This document shows, in pieces, positions 43,521-52,602 of a DNA stretch of 64,000 nucleotides. The DNA is taken from assembly GCA_964652825.1 (NCBI GenBank), contig CAZZCU010000001.1, positions 186,001-250,000 of the forward strand. Direction: 5' to 3'. A model generated the notes under the pieces. It was not told the DNA's origin and ran no database searches. It was given only the letters and a program-made list of their open reading frames with translations. The first letter of the stretch is position 1; each line of letters opens with the position of its first letter. The stretch is from CAZZCU01 sp964652825. GTDB taxonomy: Bacteria; Bdellovibrionota_B; Oligoflexia; Oligoflexales; CAZZCU01. Both the position numbers and the translations under genes were made by a program.

Positions 43521-45044
43521 TTAACCGCCAAGTACTTCATAAGGCGGCTCGTGTAGATCGCCCAGGCGAAGATTGGCGTCGGCGAATTCCAATTCAATGC
43601 CGTGTTTTTGCGCGATGTGATCAACCAGTTCGGTTTCGTTCTCTCGCAGCCAATCACGGATATCTTTGCGAATTTTAACTTTAATATTTTTTTGGCCGGT
43701 TCGGACATAAAAGCGTTCAATGTCGCGGATCAAGTTGTAAGCTTCGGTGGCTACGCTGTACACCCTGCCTCGCCCGTCACAAAAAGGACAAGCTTCCATC
43801 AGCAACTGTTCCAGAGATTCGCTGGTGCGTTTGCGGGTCATTTGCACCAGGCCGAGTTCGCTGATGGCGAGAACATTCGTGCGCGCCTTGTCATGCTTTA
43901 ATGCTTCCAGCAGTGAGTTGGAGATTTCTTCGCGGTCATCGACTCGATCCATATCGATAAAATCGAGCACAATAATTCCACCAATATTTCGCAGGCGCAG
44001 TTGAGAAACAATTTCTGCGACCGCCTCACGATTTGTTTGCAGGATGGTCTCTTGAGCACTGACTTTGCCGACAAACTTGCCGGTATTAACGTCAAAAGAT
44101 GTCAAAGCTTCGGTCTGATCGATGACCAGATAGCCGCCGGATGGTAGCCAGACTTTGCGACCTAAAGCGCGCGCAATATCAACCTCAATGCCGTATTCAT
44201 CAAAGAGCGGATTGGGCCCAGTATGTAAATGCAATTTTTTGCCGGCAGCAGGAATATTGGCTGCCAAGAAATTCCGTAATTTTTCGTGAACTTCTTCGTT
44301 GTCGACGACAACATCCGAAATATCATCGGCATATAAATCGCGTGTAACTTTTAAAAATAATTCCGGCTCTTCATAAAGACGTGCGGGGCTGGAGCTTCGT
44401 TTTTGTCGTGAGCTGATTTCCTGCCAGAGTTTGCAGAGATATTTCAGTTCCCGTTGTAACATGGTTTCTTCGACACCGCCGGCAGCGGTACGCACAATCA
44501 CGCCGATGTTCTTGGGTTTGATTTTTTGCAGGATATCCTTTAAGCGCTCCCGCTCGTCTTCCGCCTCAATTCGACGTGACACTCCGATATGCGTAAAATT
44601 TGGAACCAATACCAGATAACGTCCCGGTAGCGAGACAAACATAGTAACGCGCGCGCCTTTGGTACCCAGAGGCTCTTTGGCGACCTGTACCAAAACATCT
44701 TCGCCTTCTTTGAGGCATTTTTCGATGGGCAGGCGGCTGACACGCGCCTGCGATTCCTGGAGGCTATCAACATCAGAAAGATCTTTAGCGGCCGCCAGTC
44801 TGGTGACGAAATCCGGGTCCAAAACATCGCCGCCATACAAAAACGTTGAGCGTTCCAAGCCAACTTCGACAAAGGCGGCCTGCATTCCGGGTAATACTCG
44901 TTTTACTTTGCCCAGATAGATGTTGCCGACGATGCCGCGTTCGCGTGTTCTTTCAATATGAATTTCCGCCAACGCATCGTCTTCCATGAGCGCGACCCGC
45001 GTCTCGGCGATTCCGGCGTTAATGATCAACTGACGATTGGTCAT
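43521..45044 (-). CDS. rng: Ribonuclease E/G family protein
   Basis: RNase G/E matures 16S rRNA 5' ends and degrades mRNA. The 507-residue length is that of RNase G, without the long degradosome tail of RNase E. An S1 domain (GIVGNIYLGKVKRVLPGMQA with FVEVG), the catalytic segment LVIDQTEALTSFDVNTGKF and IIVLDFIDMD (both Mg-binding Asp), and the zinc-link CPFCDG are visible. Its ATG shares one base with the waaA stop. Confidence 0.93.
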   Translation of the reverse strand: MTNRQLIINAGIAETRVALMEDDALAEIHIERTRERGIVGNIYLGKVKRVLPGMQAAFVEVGLERSTFLYGGDVLDPDFVTRLAAAKDLSDVDSLQESQARVSRLPIEKCLKEGEDVLVQVAKEPLGTKGARVTMFVSLPGRYLVLVPNFTHIGVSRRIEAEDERERLKDILQKIKPKNIGVIVRTAAGGVEETMLQRELKYLCKLWQEISSRQKRSSSPARLYEEPELFLKVTRDLYADDISDVVVDNEEVHEKLRNFLAANIPAAGKKLHLHTGPNPLFDEYGIEVDIARALGRKVWLPSGGYLVIDQTEALTSFDVNTGKFVGKVSAQETILQTNREAVAEIVSQLRLRNIGGIIVLDFIDMDRVDDREEISNSLLEALKHDKARTNVLAISELGLVQMTRKRTSESLEQLLMEACPFCDGRGRVYSVATEAYNLIRDIERFYVRTGQKNIKVKIRKDIRDWLRENETELVDHIAQKHGIELEFADANLRLGDLHEPPYEVLGG

Positions 45045-46330
45045 TAGTGACTGTTTTCTGGTGAAAGATCCAAGCTGCTCACAATCCTGGTATAGATTTT
45101 ATTAGTAGCTCCCAGATGCGTATGTATATGTTGAATCAAGTTCGCATTCTTTTCGTGTGTCGCGTTTGTCTGCCACCATTGCGCCAGGGTTTCGGCATTG
45201 TCAACAATAGTGACCAATCCGCGATGAACAAGTTCTTTCGCCTCGGCACTATTGGTATAGCATGGTCCGTGCGCCAAAAAAAGCCCGTGGCAAGCAGGCT
45301 CCAGGACGTTGTGAACTTTGTGATCCATGGCACCGCCGACAAAACCGAGCGTGCCAACAGCATATAGTTCAGCGAGTACGCCAATCACATCTATGATCAG
45401 TACGTCAGCCACCTGATTTTCGTGCAATGCTGACCAACGAATACATTGTAAATTTTTGCTACGACACACGGCTTCAATTTTGGCGAGATAAGTTTCGCTG
45501 ACATCATGTGCCGCTAAAATCACTCGCCAGGTATCGCGCAGCGATTCCGGCAACAGTTGGAAAGCACCAAGAATAACCTGTACATCAGGAAGCCAGACGC
45601 TGCCACCGATGAGGATTTTTTTGTTGGCAACAAAAACCGCCAGCTTGTCGATTATGTTTGTTGATGCCGGCTTGGTTCTTTGCAGGGAGCGTTCGTACTT
45701 GGTGTCACCGGTTACATCCACGTCGTTGCGGTACATTGTGCGAAGATACGGCATATCATTTTCGTGCACCAAAGCAATCCAGTCGAAGCAATTTAACATG
45801 CCACGATATAGCCACGATTTTATTTTAGCGCCGCGGGTTTCGCTTGGAATTGCATCGATCAGGAACAACAAACTCTTTTCTGCGGCGGCGTGCAAAAACC
45901 CCGGCCATAATTCGTGGCGCACGATCACGGCAATGTTTGGTCGCAGTGCCGTCAGGAGCTGTCGCCAGCGCCAGATGGTGTCGGGGGGTGACATCATAAA
46001 AGTGATGTTTTCATGACGTGCTTTGGCAAATTCATAACCTGAGCGTGAGAAGAAAATAATGATCTGCCAAATGCGTTGATCGGTGGCGAGCTTATCGATT
46101 AATGGTTTTGCCTGCTCATATTCGCCGGCTGAGCTACAAAACCAAAGCACTCCCCGTTCGTGTTCACTGCGCAAATTGTGAAGAATCGTTATTTCCTGGG
46201 GCGAAAGTTGACGATCCAGCAATTGACGGGGTGTTTGTGCAAGCGGAAAAATAATGAGGCGAAGCAGCTGCCACAGCAGTTCTACTATTCCAGAGTACAA
46301 ATAAATGAGCCACGTGCTCGGTTTATACAT
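45044..46330 (-). CDS. waaA: 3-deoxy-D-manno-octulosonic acid (Kdo) transferase-like protein
   Basis: WaaA adds Kdo to lipid IVA at the inner membrane. The 428-residue protein has an N-terminal membrane anchor, the family motif FCSSAGEYEQAKPLI (usual form FHAASVGE..A) with the presumed catalytic Glu, HELWPGFL, and the GT-B Kdo-binding part GGSVWLPD and FVGGAMDHKVHNVLEPA. Several motifs are diverged from E. coli (for example GEYE), so the number of Kdo units cannot be inferred. It lies between the heptosyltransferase (11 bases) and rng (1-base overlap). Confidence 0.85.
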   Translation of the reverse strand: MYKPSTWLIYLYSGIVELLWQLLRLIIFPLAQTPRQLLDRQLSPQEITILHNLRSEHERGVLWFCSSAGEYEQAKPLIDKLATDQRIWQIIIFFSRSGYEFAKARHENITFMMSPPDTIWRWRQLLTALRPNIAVIVRHELWPGFLHAAAEKSLLFLIDAIPSETRGAKIKSWLYRGMLNCFDWIALVHENDMPYLRTMYRNDVDVTGDTKYERSLQRTKPASTNIIDKLAVFVANKKILIGGSVWLPDVQVILGAFQLLPESLRDTWRVILAAHDVSETYLAKIEAVCRSKNLQCIRWSALHENQVADVLIIDVIGVLAELYAVGTLGFVGGAMDHKVHNVLEPACHGLFLAHGPCYTNSAEAKELVHRGLVTIVDNAETLAQWWQTNATHEKNANLIQHIHTHLGATNKIYTRIVSSLDLSPENSH

Positions 46331-46341
46331 CAGTGTAAATT

Positions 46342-47469
46342 TTATGGTGAACGCTGAACAAAAGCGTCCAACCGCCTATTCAAAAAATCCGTGATAGGTT
46401 CCAGTGGAATACTTTTAAAGCACAATTGGTCATCATAACGACAAGGATTTCGTCCGTGTTTTGAGCAAGGGCGGCAACCTAAATTTATCGAGAAAGACTG
46501 GCTTGTACCCATCCATGGTTTGAAACCAAAGCCTTCAACCGTTGGACCAAATAGCATGCCAACAGGAGTACCGACGGCTTCAGCAATGTGACCAAGAGCC
46601 GAATCATTGCTTAACAATGCTTCTACCTCCGCCAGCGCCAACGCGCTTTCCCATAAGCTGATTTTGCCCGCCAGATTTAAGGTCGCGCCGGGCCAATTCA
46701 GAGCATCAGCAATCGCCACCGCGACTTTGCGATCCTGCTCGTTACCGAGATAGACAATTCCAGCCGGCGCGGCGAGTTGTTTGAGCGGGGCCAGACTTTG
46801 AATGAACGTTTCTATGGGTGCTTGCTTGGCGGCATGGGCGGCTCCCGGTGCGACCGCCAGCCAACGCCCTATACGTAACTCTTTATGCCAGAGAGCCGAG
46901 CTTGGCTCCTTGGGTAGCGGTAGATGTGGTTTGGCGGTGGCCACGCGAATCGCTTCGGCAAATTGTTGTGGCCAATGTCTAAGCAACGCTGTGCGCAAAG
47001 TGTCGGCCATCAACTCGTACTGCAGGCGACCTGGCTGGACAACATGCCGCGGTAGTTTGCGGCGTCTGCCTTCTAGGCGTGCTCGCAAGACCATTGAGCC
47101 ACGTCTGAGTGGCTGTTTGGAACAGGTGTAGGCAGGTACGCCATTGATGCGACTGGTGGCGCCGCAAATCAGGCGTGAGCGCAGATTTGTTTGCAGATCG
47201 ACAATGAAATGAACGCCAGCGAGTTGTTTGGCGATGTCCCAATGACTATTGACGCCGTCAGTCCGTTGTACTTCTATGCATTGCATTCCGGGAAATGCGG
47301 ATTGTAAAAGACCAAGTGCGGGTTGGCGTCCGATCCAGATAATCTCGGCATCAGCGGATAAATTGCGCAAAAGATTTATACACGCTGTCGCTAACACCGT
47401 ATCGCCGATGCTGCTACTCCGGTAAATTGCCAGCCGTGTTTTCGGAATTTGACCTGCGCCTTCGACCAA
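46342..47469 (-). CDS. GT9 heptosyltransferase-like protein (WaaF/WaaC family)
   Basis: The 375-residue GT-B protein transfers an ADP-heptose-type sugar to the LPS inner core. The family marks are YRSSSIGDTVLATACINLLR (D23, catalytic), LAVAPGAAHAAKQAPIETF, SNDSALGHIAEAVGTPVGML and FGPT. The C-terminal Cys cluster CRPCSKHGRNPCRY...C is a feature of several GT9 members. The start is TTG 47469; no ATG is near. It is followed by waaA. WaaC versus WaaF versus WaaQ cannot be settled here. Confidence 0.85.
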   Translation of the reverse strand: MVEGAGQIPKTRLAIYRSSSIGDTVLATACINLLRNLSADAEIIWIGRQPALGLLQSAFPGMQCIEVQRTDGVNSHWDIAKQLAGVHFIVDLQTNLRSRLICGATSRINGVPAYTCSKQPLRRGSMVLRARLEGRRRKLPRHVVQPGRLQYELMADTLRTALLRHWPQQFAEAIRVATAKPHLPLPKEPSSALWHKELRIGRWLAVAPGAAHAAKQAPIETFIQSLAPLKQLAAPAGIVYLGNEQDRKVAVAIADALNWPGATLNLAGKISLWESALALAEVEALLSNDSALGHIAEAVGTPVGMLFGPTVEGFGFKPWMGTSQSFSINLGCRPCSKHGRNPCRYDDQLCFKSIPLEPITDFLNRRLDAFVQRSP

Positions 47470-47572
47470 TCGGACTCTCGCTGAACGCTAAATTACAGGT
47501 TAGGTAGATAAACTCTTAGGCATTAAATAAAAAAATCCCGCTTAACTCAATGATTATTTGATATTAGCTCTG

Positions 47573-47591
47573 TTGGGCAATCTCTGCCCAA
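47573..47591. other. Hairpin in the divergent region before the envelope operon
   Basis: TTGGGCA (47573-47579) and TGCCCAA (47585-47591) form a perfect 7-bp stem with a 5-base loop and no T-run. It lies 52 bases before the operon start and 104 bases upstream of the heptosyltransferase start. The role is unknown; it could be an operator or a 5'-leader structure. Confidence 0.35.
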
Positions 47592-47643
47592 GCGGCAAAA
47601 ACAAGCATTCTTCTTATGGATTTAAATATGTTAAAATTACTTT

Positions 47644-48603
47644 ATGACTTCAAAAAAATCGCAATCTCCAGGAATGCCGCCGCGCAAACGTTTGCTCAAT
47701 TTGATCTTCTTTATTGATGCGAGCAAAACGCGGACCTTTGTGATGCCAATGGATAGAGCAGCTATCTTTGCTGTAGTCGTTGGCATGACTGCTTTGTGGG
47801 CTTTGATTAGCGTTGTCCTGGTTGCTAAATATAAAAGCGAAAACACTCAGCTGCGTACTAAGCTCCAGACGGCTCTGAACACGGTTTTTGATTATCAAAC
47901 CCGCTTTGATGACGTTTTCGAGCGCGCCTATCCCGAAAGTGTTGGCAAAGACTACCTGGCGGCGAAAACTCCCGATACCCCGCGTTCTCAACCGCAACAG
48001 GAGGCTCCGTCCGTTGCTGCTAAAAATCCTCCGGCTGAGACGACAAAGCCGAGCGAGAAGAAGGCGGCTGTCGAGTCGAATGCCGATGCGGTGGAAAAAC
48101 TGGCTTTGGTTGAGGAAATCTCGTGGAAGCTCAAAGGTTCCAACCTGGATCTTCAATTTACGATCAAAAGTCCGGAGCCCAATACCAAAGTCGAAGGCTA
48201 TGTCTGGGGCATCGCCAGATTTGAGTCTGCGGATGGTCAGGTAAGCTATGTCGGTGTTCCCAGCGAGATCGACGTGGATGAGCAGGGCGAAGCCTCCGCG
48301 TCACAGCGATCCTACCTTTACAGCATTCGGTTTTTGAAGCGCCGGAATTTTTCGTTTGCCGCTCCGGCGGATGTTGCTGGCGTCTTTAACGAGGTCAAAA
48401 TTTTTCTGACCAGCAAAAAAGGCCAAAAAACGGTGTATCCCGTTGATATGTATGCGGCCGTACAGCCGGCGGATTCCGTTCAAGCCACTCCGACTGATCC
48501 GGAGGCAAAAAAAGAAAGTAAACTTGACGGAGCTTCGATACAATCGCGCCTAGGAAAGATTTACGCGAAGCGGCGGGCCACGGGAGCTCGCAAACGGCAC
48601 TGA
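47644..48603 (+). CDS. Bitopic membrane protein with coiled coil, unknown family
   Basis: The 319-residue product has a basic cytoplasmic start, one membrane helix (about 41-61), a short coiled coil (62-95), an Ala/Pro/Glu/Lys linker (100-145), a beta-rich extracytoplasmic domain (150-265; WKLKGSNLDLQFTIKSPEP, GYVWGIARFESADGQVSYVG) and a basic tail. It is not recognised. It is first in a tight operon, with only 2 bases to the next gene. The architecture resembles envelope-spanning anchors. A possible second start shortens it little. Confidence 0.65.
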   Translation: MTSKKSQSPGMPPRKRLLNLIFFIDASKTRTFVMPMDRAAIFAVVVGMTALWALISVVLVAKYKSENTQLRTKLQTALNTVFDYQTRFDDVFERAYPESVGKDYLAAKTPDTPRSQPQQEAPSVAAKNPPAETTKPSEKKAAVESNADAVEKLALVEEISWKLKGSNLDLQFTIKSPEPNTKVEGYVWGIARFESADGQVSYVGVPSEIDVDEQGEASASQRSYLYSIRFLKRRNFSFAAPADVAGVFNEVKIFLTSKKGQKTVYPVDMYAAVQPADSVQATPTDPEAKKESKLDGASIQSRLGKIYAKRRATGARKRH

Positions 48604-48605
48604 CG

Positions 48606-49217
48606 ATGTTCTTGGTTCGTACTTTTCAGCTTTTTCATGTACTTGTCGCTGCTGCGGTGATGAGTTCCTGCCAGCACGATATATCCAAGCAAAATTCCGC
48701 GTCAGATTTTAGTCTTGAGATTCAGGCGACCACCAAGATTACTGGTCCGATCGGAGCTCATCAATTCAGTAATGCGACCTTGCGGATACCGTCCGAGCTC
48801 CTTGATCTGCGTCAGGTAAAACGCCCGCGCGCTGAACTACGCATGGCACCCATGTCGGCATATAAGATTCAGGATAAGTTACTCATGCAGAATGATCGGG
48901 TCGCCGTCTTTGATCAGCGGGGCGTCTGGGTTAAAATCGTGGCGCTGGACTCCGATGCCACCGGCTGGGTGCATCACAATGCGTTGGAAAATTATAAAAA
49001 TGATGGTGCCGTTTTCATGATGGAAACAAGGTTGCCACGCGTATTTGCTCTGCGTCCTCTTGAGCGTGCAATTGATTATCAATCCGGCAAAGCGGTGGCG
49101 GTGAATGTAAAAAAGGGTACAGCGTTAGTTAGCTTACGAAAAACCGATGGCAAAGTTTTAGTCATTATTCCCGAGAACAAAACCGTAGCATGGTTTTCGC
49201 AAACGGACGTGCAATGA
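48606..49217 (+). CDS. SH3-like domain lipoprotein
   Basis: The 203-residue product has a signal sequence with a lipobox-like MSSC (Cys22) and a bacterial-SH3-like domain at about 73-128 (RAELRMAPMSAYKIQDKLLM, VWVKIVALDSDATGWVHHNA), then a beta-rich C-terminus. Bacterial SH3 domains often bind peptidoglycan. Second gene of the operon; its stop overlaps the next ATG (ATGA), so the two are coupled. Confidence 0.65.
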   Translation: MFLVRTFQLFHVLVAAAVMSSCQHDISKQNSASDFSLEIQATTKITGPIGAHQFSNATLRIPSELLDLRQVKRPRAELRMAPMSAYKIQDKLLMQNDRVAVFDQRGVWVKIVALDSDATGWVHHNALENYKNDGAVFMMETRLPRVFALRPLERAIDYQSGKAVAVNVKKGTALVSLRKTDGKVLVIIPENKTVAWFSQTDVQ

Positions 49218-51703
49218 AAAATTTCTCGATGATTGTTTTCGTTTCGTGGTGGCTAATGGCAGGCTGTACCAAGACGACTGATGTTGATTTTCGCATGAGT
49301 GTACGTGATAGCCAGGGTCAAATGATTCAGGATGCGCGGGTTAAGATTAATGATGAAGTTATTGGTACGACAGGAGCGGATGGTACACTGGCGGTTCAGC
49401 TTAAGCTGCAACGTGATGCCCGTTATCGGGTTGAGGTCAGCAAAGTCAGTTCTGATTTCTATTTTGCACCTTTTTATGACGGTTTCGCGGTGGCGTCCGA
49501 AGAAAAATTGCCTTTGAATTTAGAGGCGGTATTGTACGCCGTGCCGAAGCCTTCGCCCGAAGAACAAGCTGAGTTGGAAGCCAATCAAGCGGTTGCCGAG
49601 CCGGCGGTGGCTGCGGCGACTGATCCCGTTGTTTCTACGACTACCAAGACGGCGGAGCCGGATCCGGTACAACAGCCACCGCTGTCTGTGGCCGATACCG
49701 ATAAAGTCGAGGAGACAAGTCCGGGAACTTCAACCGATATAGCGTCGCCGACTCCAGCGTCGATCGTGTCGGCGGCAGATGCGCCGGTCATCGTGACCAT
49801 TCATGCTTTTGAGGGTCAGCAGCCGCTTAAGGATGTTAGCATCGCCTATGTACATGCGGAGCAAAAATTATTTGAGCCGGCATGTAAAACCAATGAACGC
49901 GGGCGATGCGTCGTGCGTTTTGCCTCGGCGCCGACAACGCCGGTGAAGTTTGTGGCGCGTGCTTCTGGTTTTCAGACGCAAGCACAGACTGAAGTTGTTG
50001 CACATCAGGGATTGCTGAAATTTGCTATGCAACGAGGCGCTTCCATTGAAGTGATTTCCCAAACACGAACTTATAATCGTATCGCTTCCATTGCCGGCAT
50101 TGGTGTTGAAGTGAATGGCCGGCAGGTGGGTGTAACCGATGAGTTCGGACATTTATTGCTTCCTTATCGCGGCAAACGCGCTGACCTGGTACCGATTGTT
50201 TTGACCAGCAAGAAAATGTTGCCGGCGAAATATGAGACCGACTTCGTTGTTTCCGGACCAGTGCAATTGGTAAAGCATTTCACGGCGAAACGTCCGTTGC
50301 CGGCGCGGGTCGCATTGCTTCAGATGCAAACAAGCGGCGATATTCGCAATCGTCAGCTCTATCAACCGCGTGATGGTAGCGAGCGTTTGGTTAATAAATC
50401 GATCAAAAAATTTGTGATCTTGCGCGGTGGTTTTCAAGAAGTGGCGATTTCAAGCCTGCGCAGTGTTATTAGGCAAGATCCGGTTCGCATTACGCGGGCG
50501 CTTATGCGTGGTTGGGCTGGGACAAAATATAGTTCACAGCTGGATTTCGTTATTTTACCGACACTAGTGGTTGGTGATCCGATGCTATTGGAAGTTGCGG
50601 TTGTTGGGGCGCATGGTCAAGTGGTTGCCGCCGCTGCCGATGTGGTTAATCAAATCAAGGAGCCGGCTGCCATTGATGAGGCGGTTGCGACGATTGCGGA
50701 ACGACTCTATGATATTTTCCCTTTTCAGGCGGCGATCATTGCTGCGGATAAAAGTGACGTAGCGATGAATGTCGGTGCGGCGCATCGCCTTGGCTTGAAG
50801 CCTGGAGATGGAGCCGATGTATTTGGTACGCAGACTGATATCGATGGGCGTACGCAATCGCAGGTAAAAATCGCCCGCGTCAAAATGAAGAACGTCGATA
50901 AAGATCGATCGGTCGCCACTTTGGAAAAGGTGGAGCCGCGTAGTGCGGTTCAGTTGGGCGACACGGTTATTTTTCGTGCATCGCGTGATCCAATGCCTGC
51001 GGCGTCGGAAGTTCGCGTGTATGGATCGTTGCCTAATGGTCGCGCTCGCTCGCTGGCGCAAGCGAATGTGTATTTCGGTAATGCGTGGTTGGGTGCGACC
51101 GATGTTAATGGTCGTCTGCGAATTGATCGCGATGCCGCTCAACGCGGCAAAAATTCTCTGCGCATTATCAAGCCCGGTCACCGTGCTTTTGTTAAAGATG
51201 CGGATTTATCTCGCGACAAACGTCAGGAAATAACCGTCGTCAAGGAAAGTGCAGCGGTTGATCTGGATGAGGGATTGGAGTCTCTCGAAGCAGTGCTTGA
51301 CGAAGCTACCGGTGGTGATGAGCGTGTCGAGGAATTCGCTGCCGCCTGTGCAGCGGCATCCCTGGCGGGTGATCCGGCGCAAGCGCAACAGCGAGTGCGT
51401 ATTCAGTCGTTCAAAGCCTGGTTTGACATGCGCAACACTCAGTCGGCGCCCTTGTCAGAAGCGGTGACTTTGAAAGCTTTTTATCATCTCGCTTATTGTC
51501 AGCATCGTCTCTGGGAGGCGAGTAAAGATGTTGTGCTTCTGCCGAATGTTGTCGCGGCCTGGCGTGATCTCCAAGAGACACCCTTTCAGACCAGCGACCT
51601 CGCGGTGGCGGTTTTGAATCCTGACATGCGGAAGATCGCGCAACAGCTGGCTGGCGATGCTGAGACCGCGCTTAATAAAGTACTTAGTTTTCGCGGCAAT
51701 TAG
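49214..51703 (+). CDS. Large lipoprotein with Ig/carboxypeptidase-regulatory-like domains
   Basis: The 829-residue lipoprotein (lipobox LMAGC near residue 17) starts with a regulatory-like beta sandwich (DSQGQMIQDARVKINDEVIG, TTGADGTLAV). A Pro/Thr/Ala/Glu-rich linker (110-195), two more domains of the same type (for example VEVNGRQVGVTDEFGHLLLP), a central mixed domain (380-540), a domain near 550-600, another Ig-like turn (ANVYFGNAWLGATDVNGRLR) and a C-terminal helical region follow. The start ATG 49214 overlaps the previous stop; the reading from 49190 is discarded. The family is not recognised. It is likely the extracytoplasmic core of the operon's product. Confidence 0.6.
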   Translation: MKNFSMIVFVSWWLMAGCTKTTDVDFRMSVRDSQGQMIQDARVKINDEVIGTTGADGTLAVQLKLQRDARYRVEVSKVSSDFYFAPFYDGFAVASEEKLPLNLEAVLYAVPKPSPEEQAELEANQAVAEPAVAAATDPVVSTTTKTAEPDPVQQPPLSVADTDKVEETSPGTSTDIASPTPASIVSAADAPVIVTIHAFEGQQPLKDVSIAYVHAEQKLFEPACKTNERGRCVVRFASAPTTPVKFVARASGFQTQAQTEVVAHQGLLKFAMQRGASIEVISQTRTYNRIASIAGIGVEVNGRQVGVTDEFGHLLLPYRGKRADLVPIVLTSKKMLPAKYETDFVVSGPVQLVKHFTAKRPLPARVALLQMQTSGDIRNRQLYQPRDGSERLVNKSIKKFVILRGGFQEVAISSLRSVIRQDPVRITRALMRGWAGTKYSSQLDFVILPTLVVGDPMLLEVAVVGAHGQVVAAAADVVNQIKEPAAIDEAVATIAERLYDIFPFQAAIIAADKSDVAMNVGAAHRLGLKPGDGADVFGTQTDIDGRTQSQVKIARVKMKNVDKDRSVATLEKVEPRSAVQLGDTVIFRASRDPMPAASEVRVYGSLPNGRARSLAQANVYFGNAWLGATDVNGRLRIDRDAAQRGKNSLRIIKPGHRAFVKDADLSRDKRQEITVVKESAAVDLDEGLESLEAVLDEATGGDERVEEFAAACAAASLAGDPAQAQQRVRIQSFKAWFDMRNTQSAPLSEAVTLKAFYHLAYCQHRLWEASKDVVLLPNVVAAWRDLQETPFQTSDLAVAVLNPDMRKIAQQLAGDAETALNKVLSFRGN

Positions 51704-51712
51704 AAAGGTGGA

Positions 51713-52597
51713 ATGATGAGCCAACCTGCGCCTGAAGAAAAACAGGAAAAAAAGGAAGAAAAGAAAAAGAGTGGTGGCACTTTTAAGATCGGTGAATTTT
51801 TACAGTCGCCGAAGAAGAAGCGCAGACAATTTATTCAGCTGGCGGTCAGTGAGGGTATGGATCGGGATTTAGTTGCCGCCATACAAAATTTTTTGCGCAA
51901 ACAGTTCCCCTCTCTGGGTGTCAGTGCTCCCGCCAATATGAGTGAACTTAAGCGCCAGTCCGGCCGTAATATTGTTTTGTTGGTTATTGATGATGAGTTT
52001 GCTCCTTTGCCGGAAGTGTTAGGCGGCGTACAGGCTTTAAAATCGCGCAAGGCTGATCAGGCCACGCCCGTATTGTTTTTAACTCGTAAACCGGAAGAAT
52101 TGGTCGCGGCTTACCATGAGGTGTTGCTGCCGTATCAGGAAAGCGACGATTTTATTAACTACACCGGCGTGACGACTGATCAGATTTTGAGCCGCATTAA
52201 GCTGGGTTTGGAATTAAAAGGTCGGCGGCGAAGTCGACGTTATAAAGTTAATATGCCGATCAGTTGCTTTCATCTGACACAAAATGTTTCGGTGCCTGTA
52301 GCTATCGTGGATATGAGCGTGCACGGCGCCTTGTTGCGAGCATCCGAGGGCGTGCGTTTTCGTTTGGGCGATCAACTGCGCTTAAGTATTCCTGTATCAA
52401 ATTATTTGACTGGTCACGGCGATTTCCTGAAAGTTTCGGCAAAAGTCCGGCGCGTATTTATTTCAGGTGATTTAGTTGGCGTCAGTTTTGAGTATGTTTC
52501 GGATCATTTGTCGTTGCAGTTGTCGCAATTTGTCGTTTCGTTGGTGAACAGTCAACTTTCTCGATCCGGTACCCCGACGACAACAAAGCGTGTTTAA
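51713..52597 (+). CDS. Receiver-like plus PilZ (c-di-GMP-binding) protein
   Basis: The 294-residue cytoplasmic protein has a charged, Lys-rich start (1-40), a receiver-like fold (about 85-165; NIVLLVIDDEF, PVLFLTRKPEELV) that lacks the phosphorylation Asp-loop in recognisable form, and a PilZ domain (170-285) with the c-di-GMP signature R-x3-R (RRRSRRYKV, 171-179) and DMSVHG (200-205), all conserved. It should bind c-di-GMP and pass the signal to partners, probably the envelope proteins of the same operon (10 bases downstream of the large lipoprotein). Confidence 0.8.
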   Translation: MMSQPAPEEKQEKKEEKKKSGGTFKIGEFLQSPKKKRRQFIQLAVSEGMDRDLVAAIQNFLRKQFPSLGVSAPANMSELKRQSGRNIVLLVIDDEFAPLPEVLGGVQALKSRKADQATPVLFLTRKPEELVAAYHEVLLPYQESDDFINYTGVTTDQILSRIKLGLELKGRRRSRRYKVNMPISCFHLTQNVSVPVAIVDMSVHGALLRASEGVRFRLGDQLRLSIPVSNYLTGHGDFLKVSAKVRRVFISGDLVGVSFEYVSDHLSLQLSQFVVSLVNSQLSRSGTPTTTKRV

Positions 52598-52602
52598 TCC
52601 GA

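Noticed and set aside
47573..47591. Intrinsic terminator in the region before the envelope operon
   Set aside because: A clean stem is present but no T-run follows on either strand, and neither neighbouring gene ends there.
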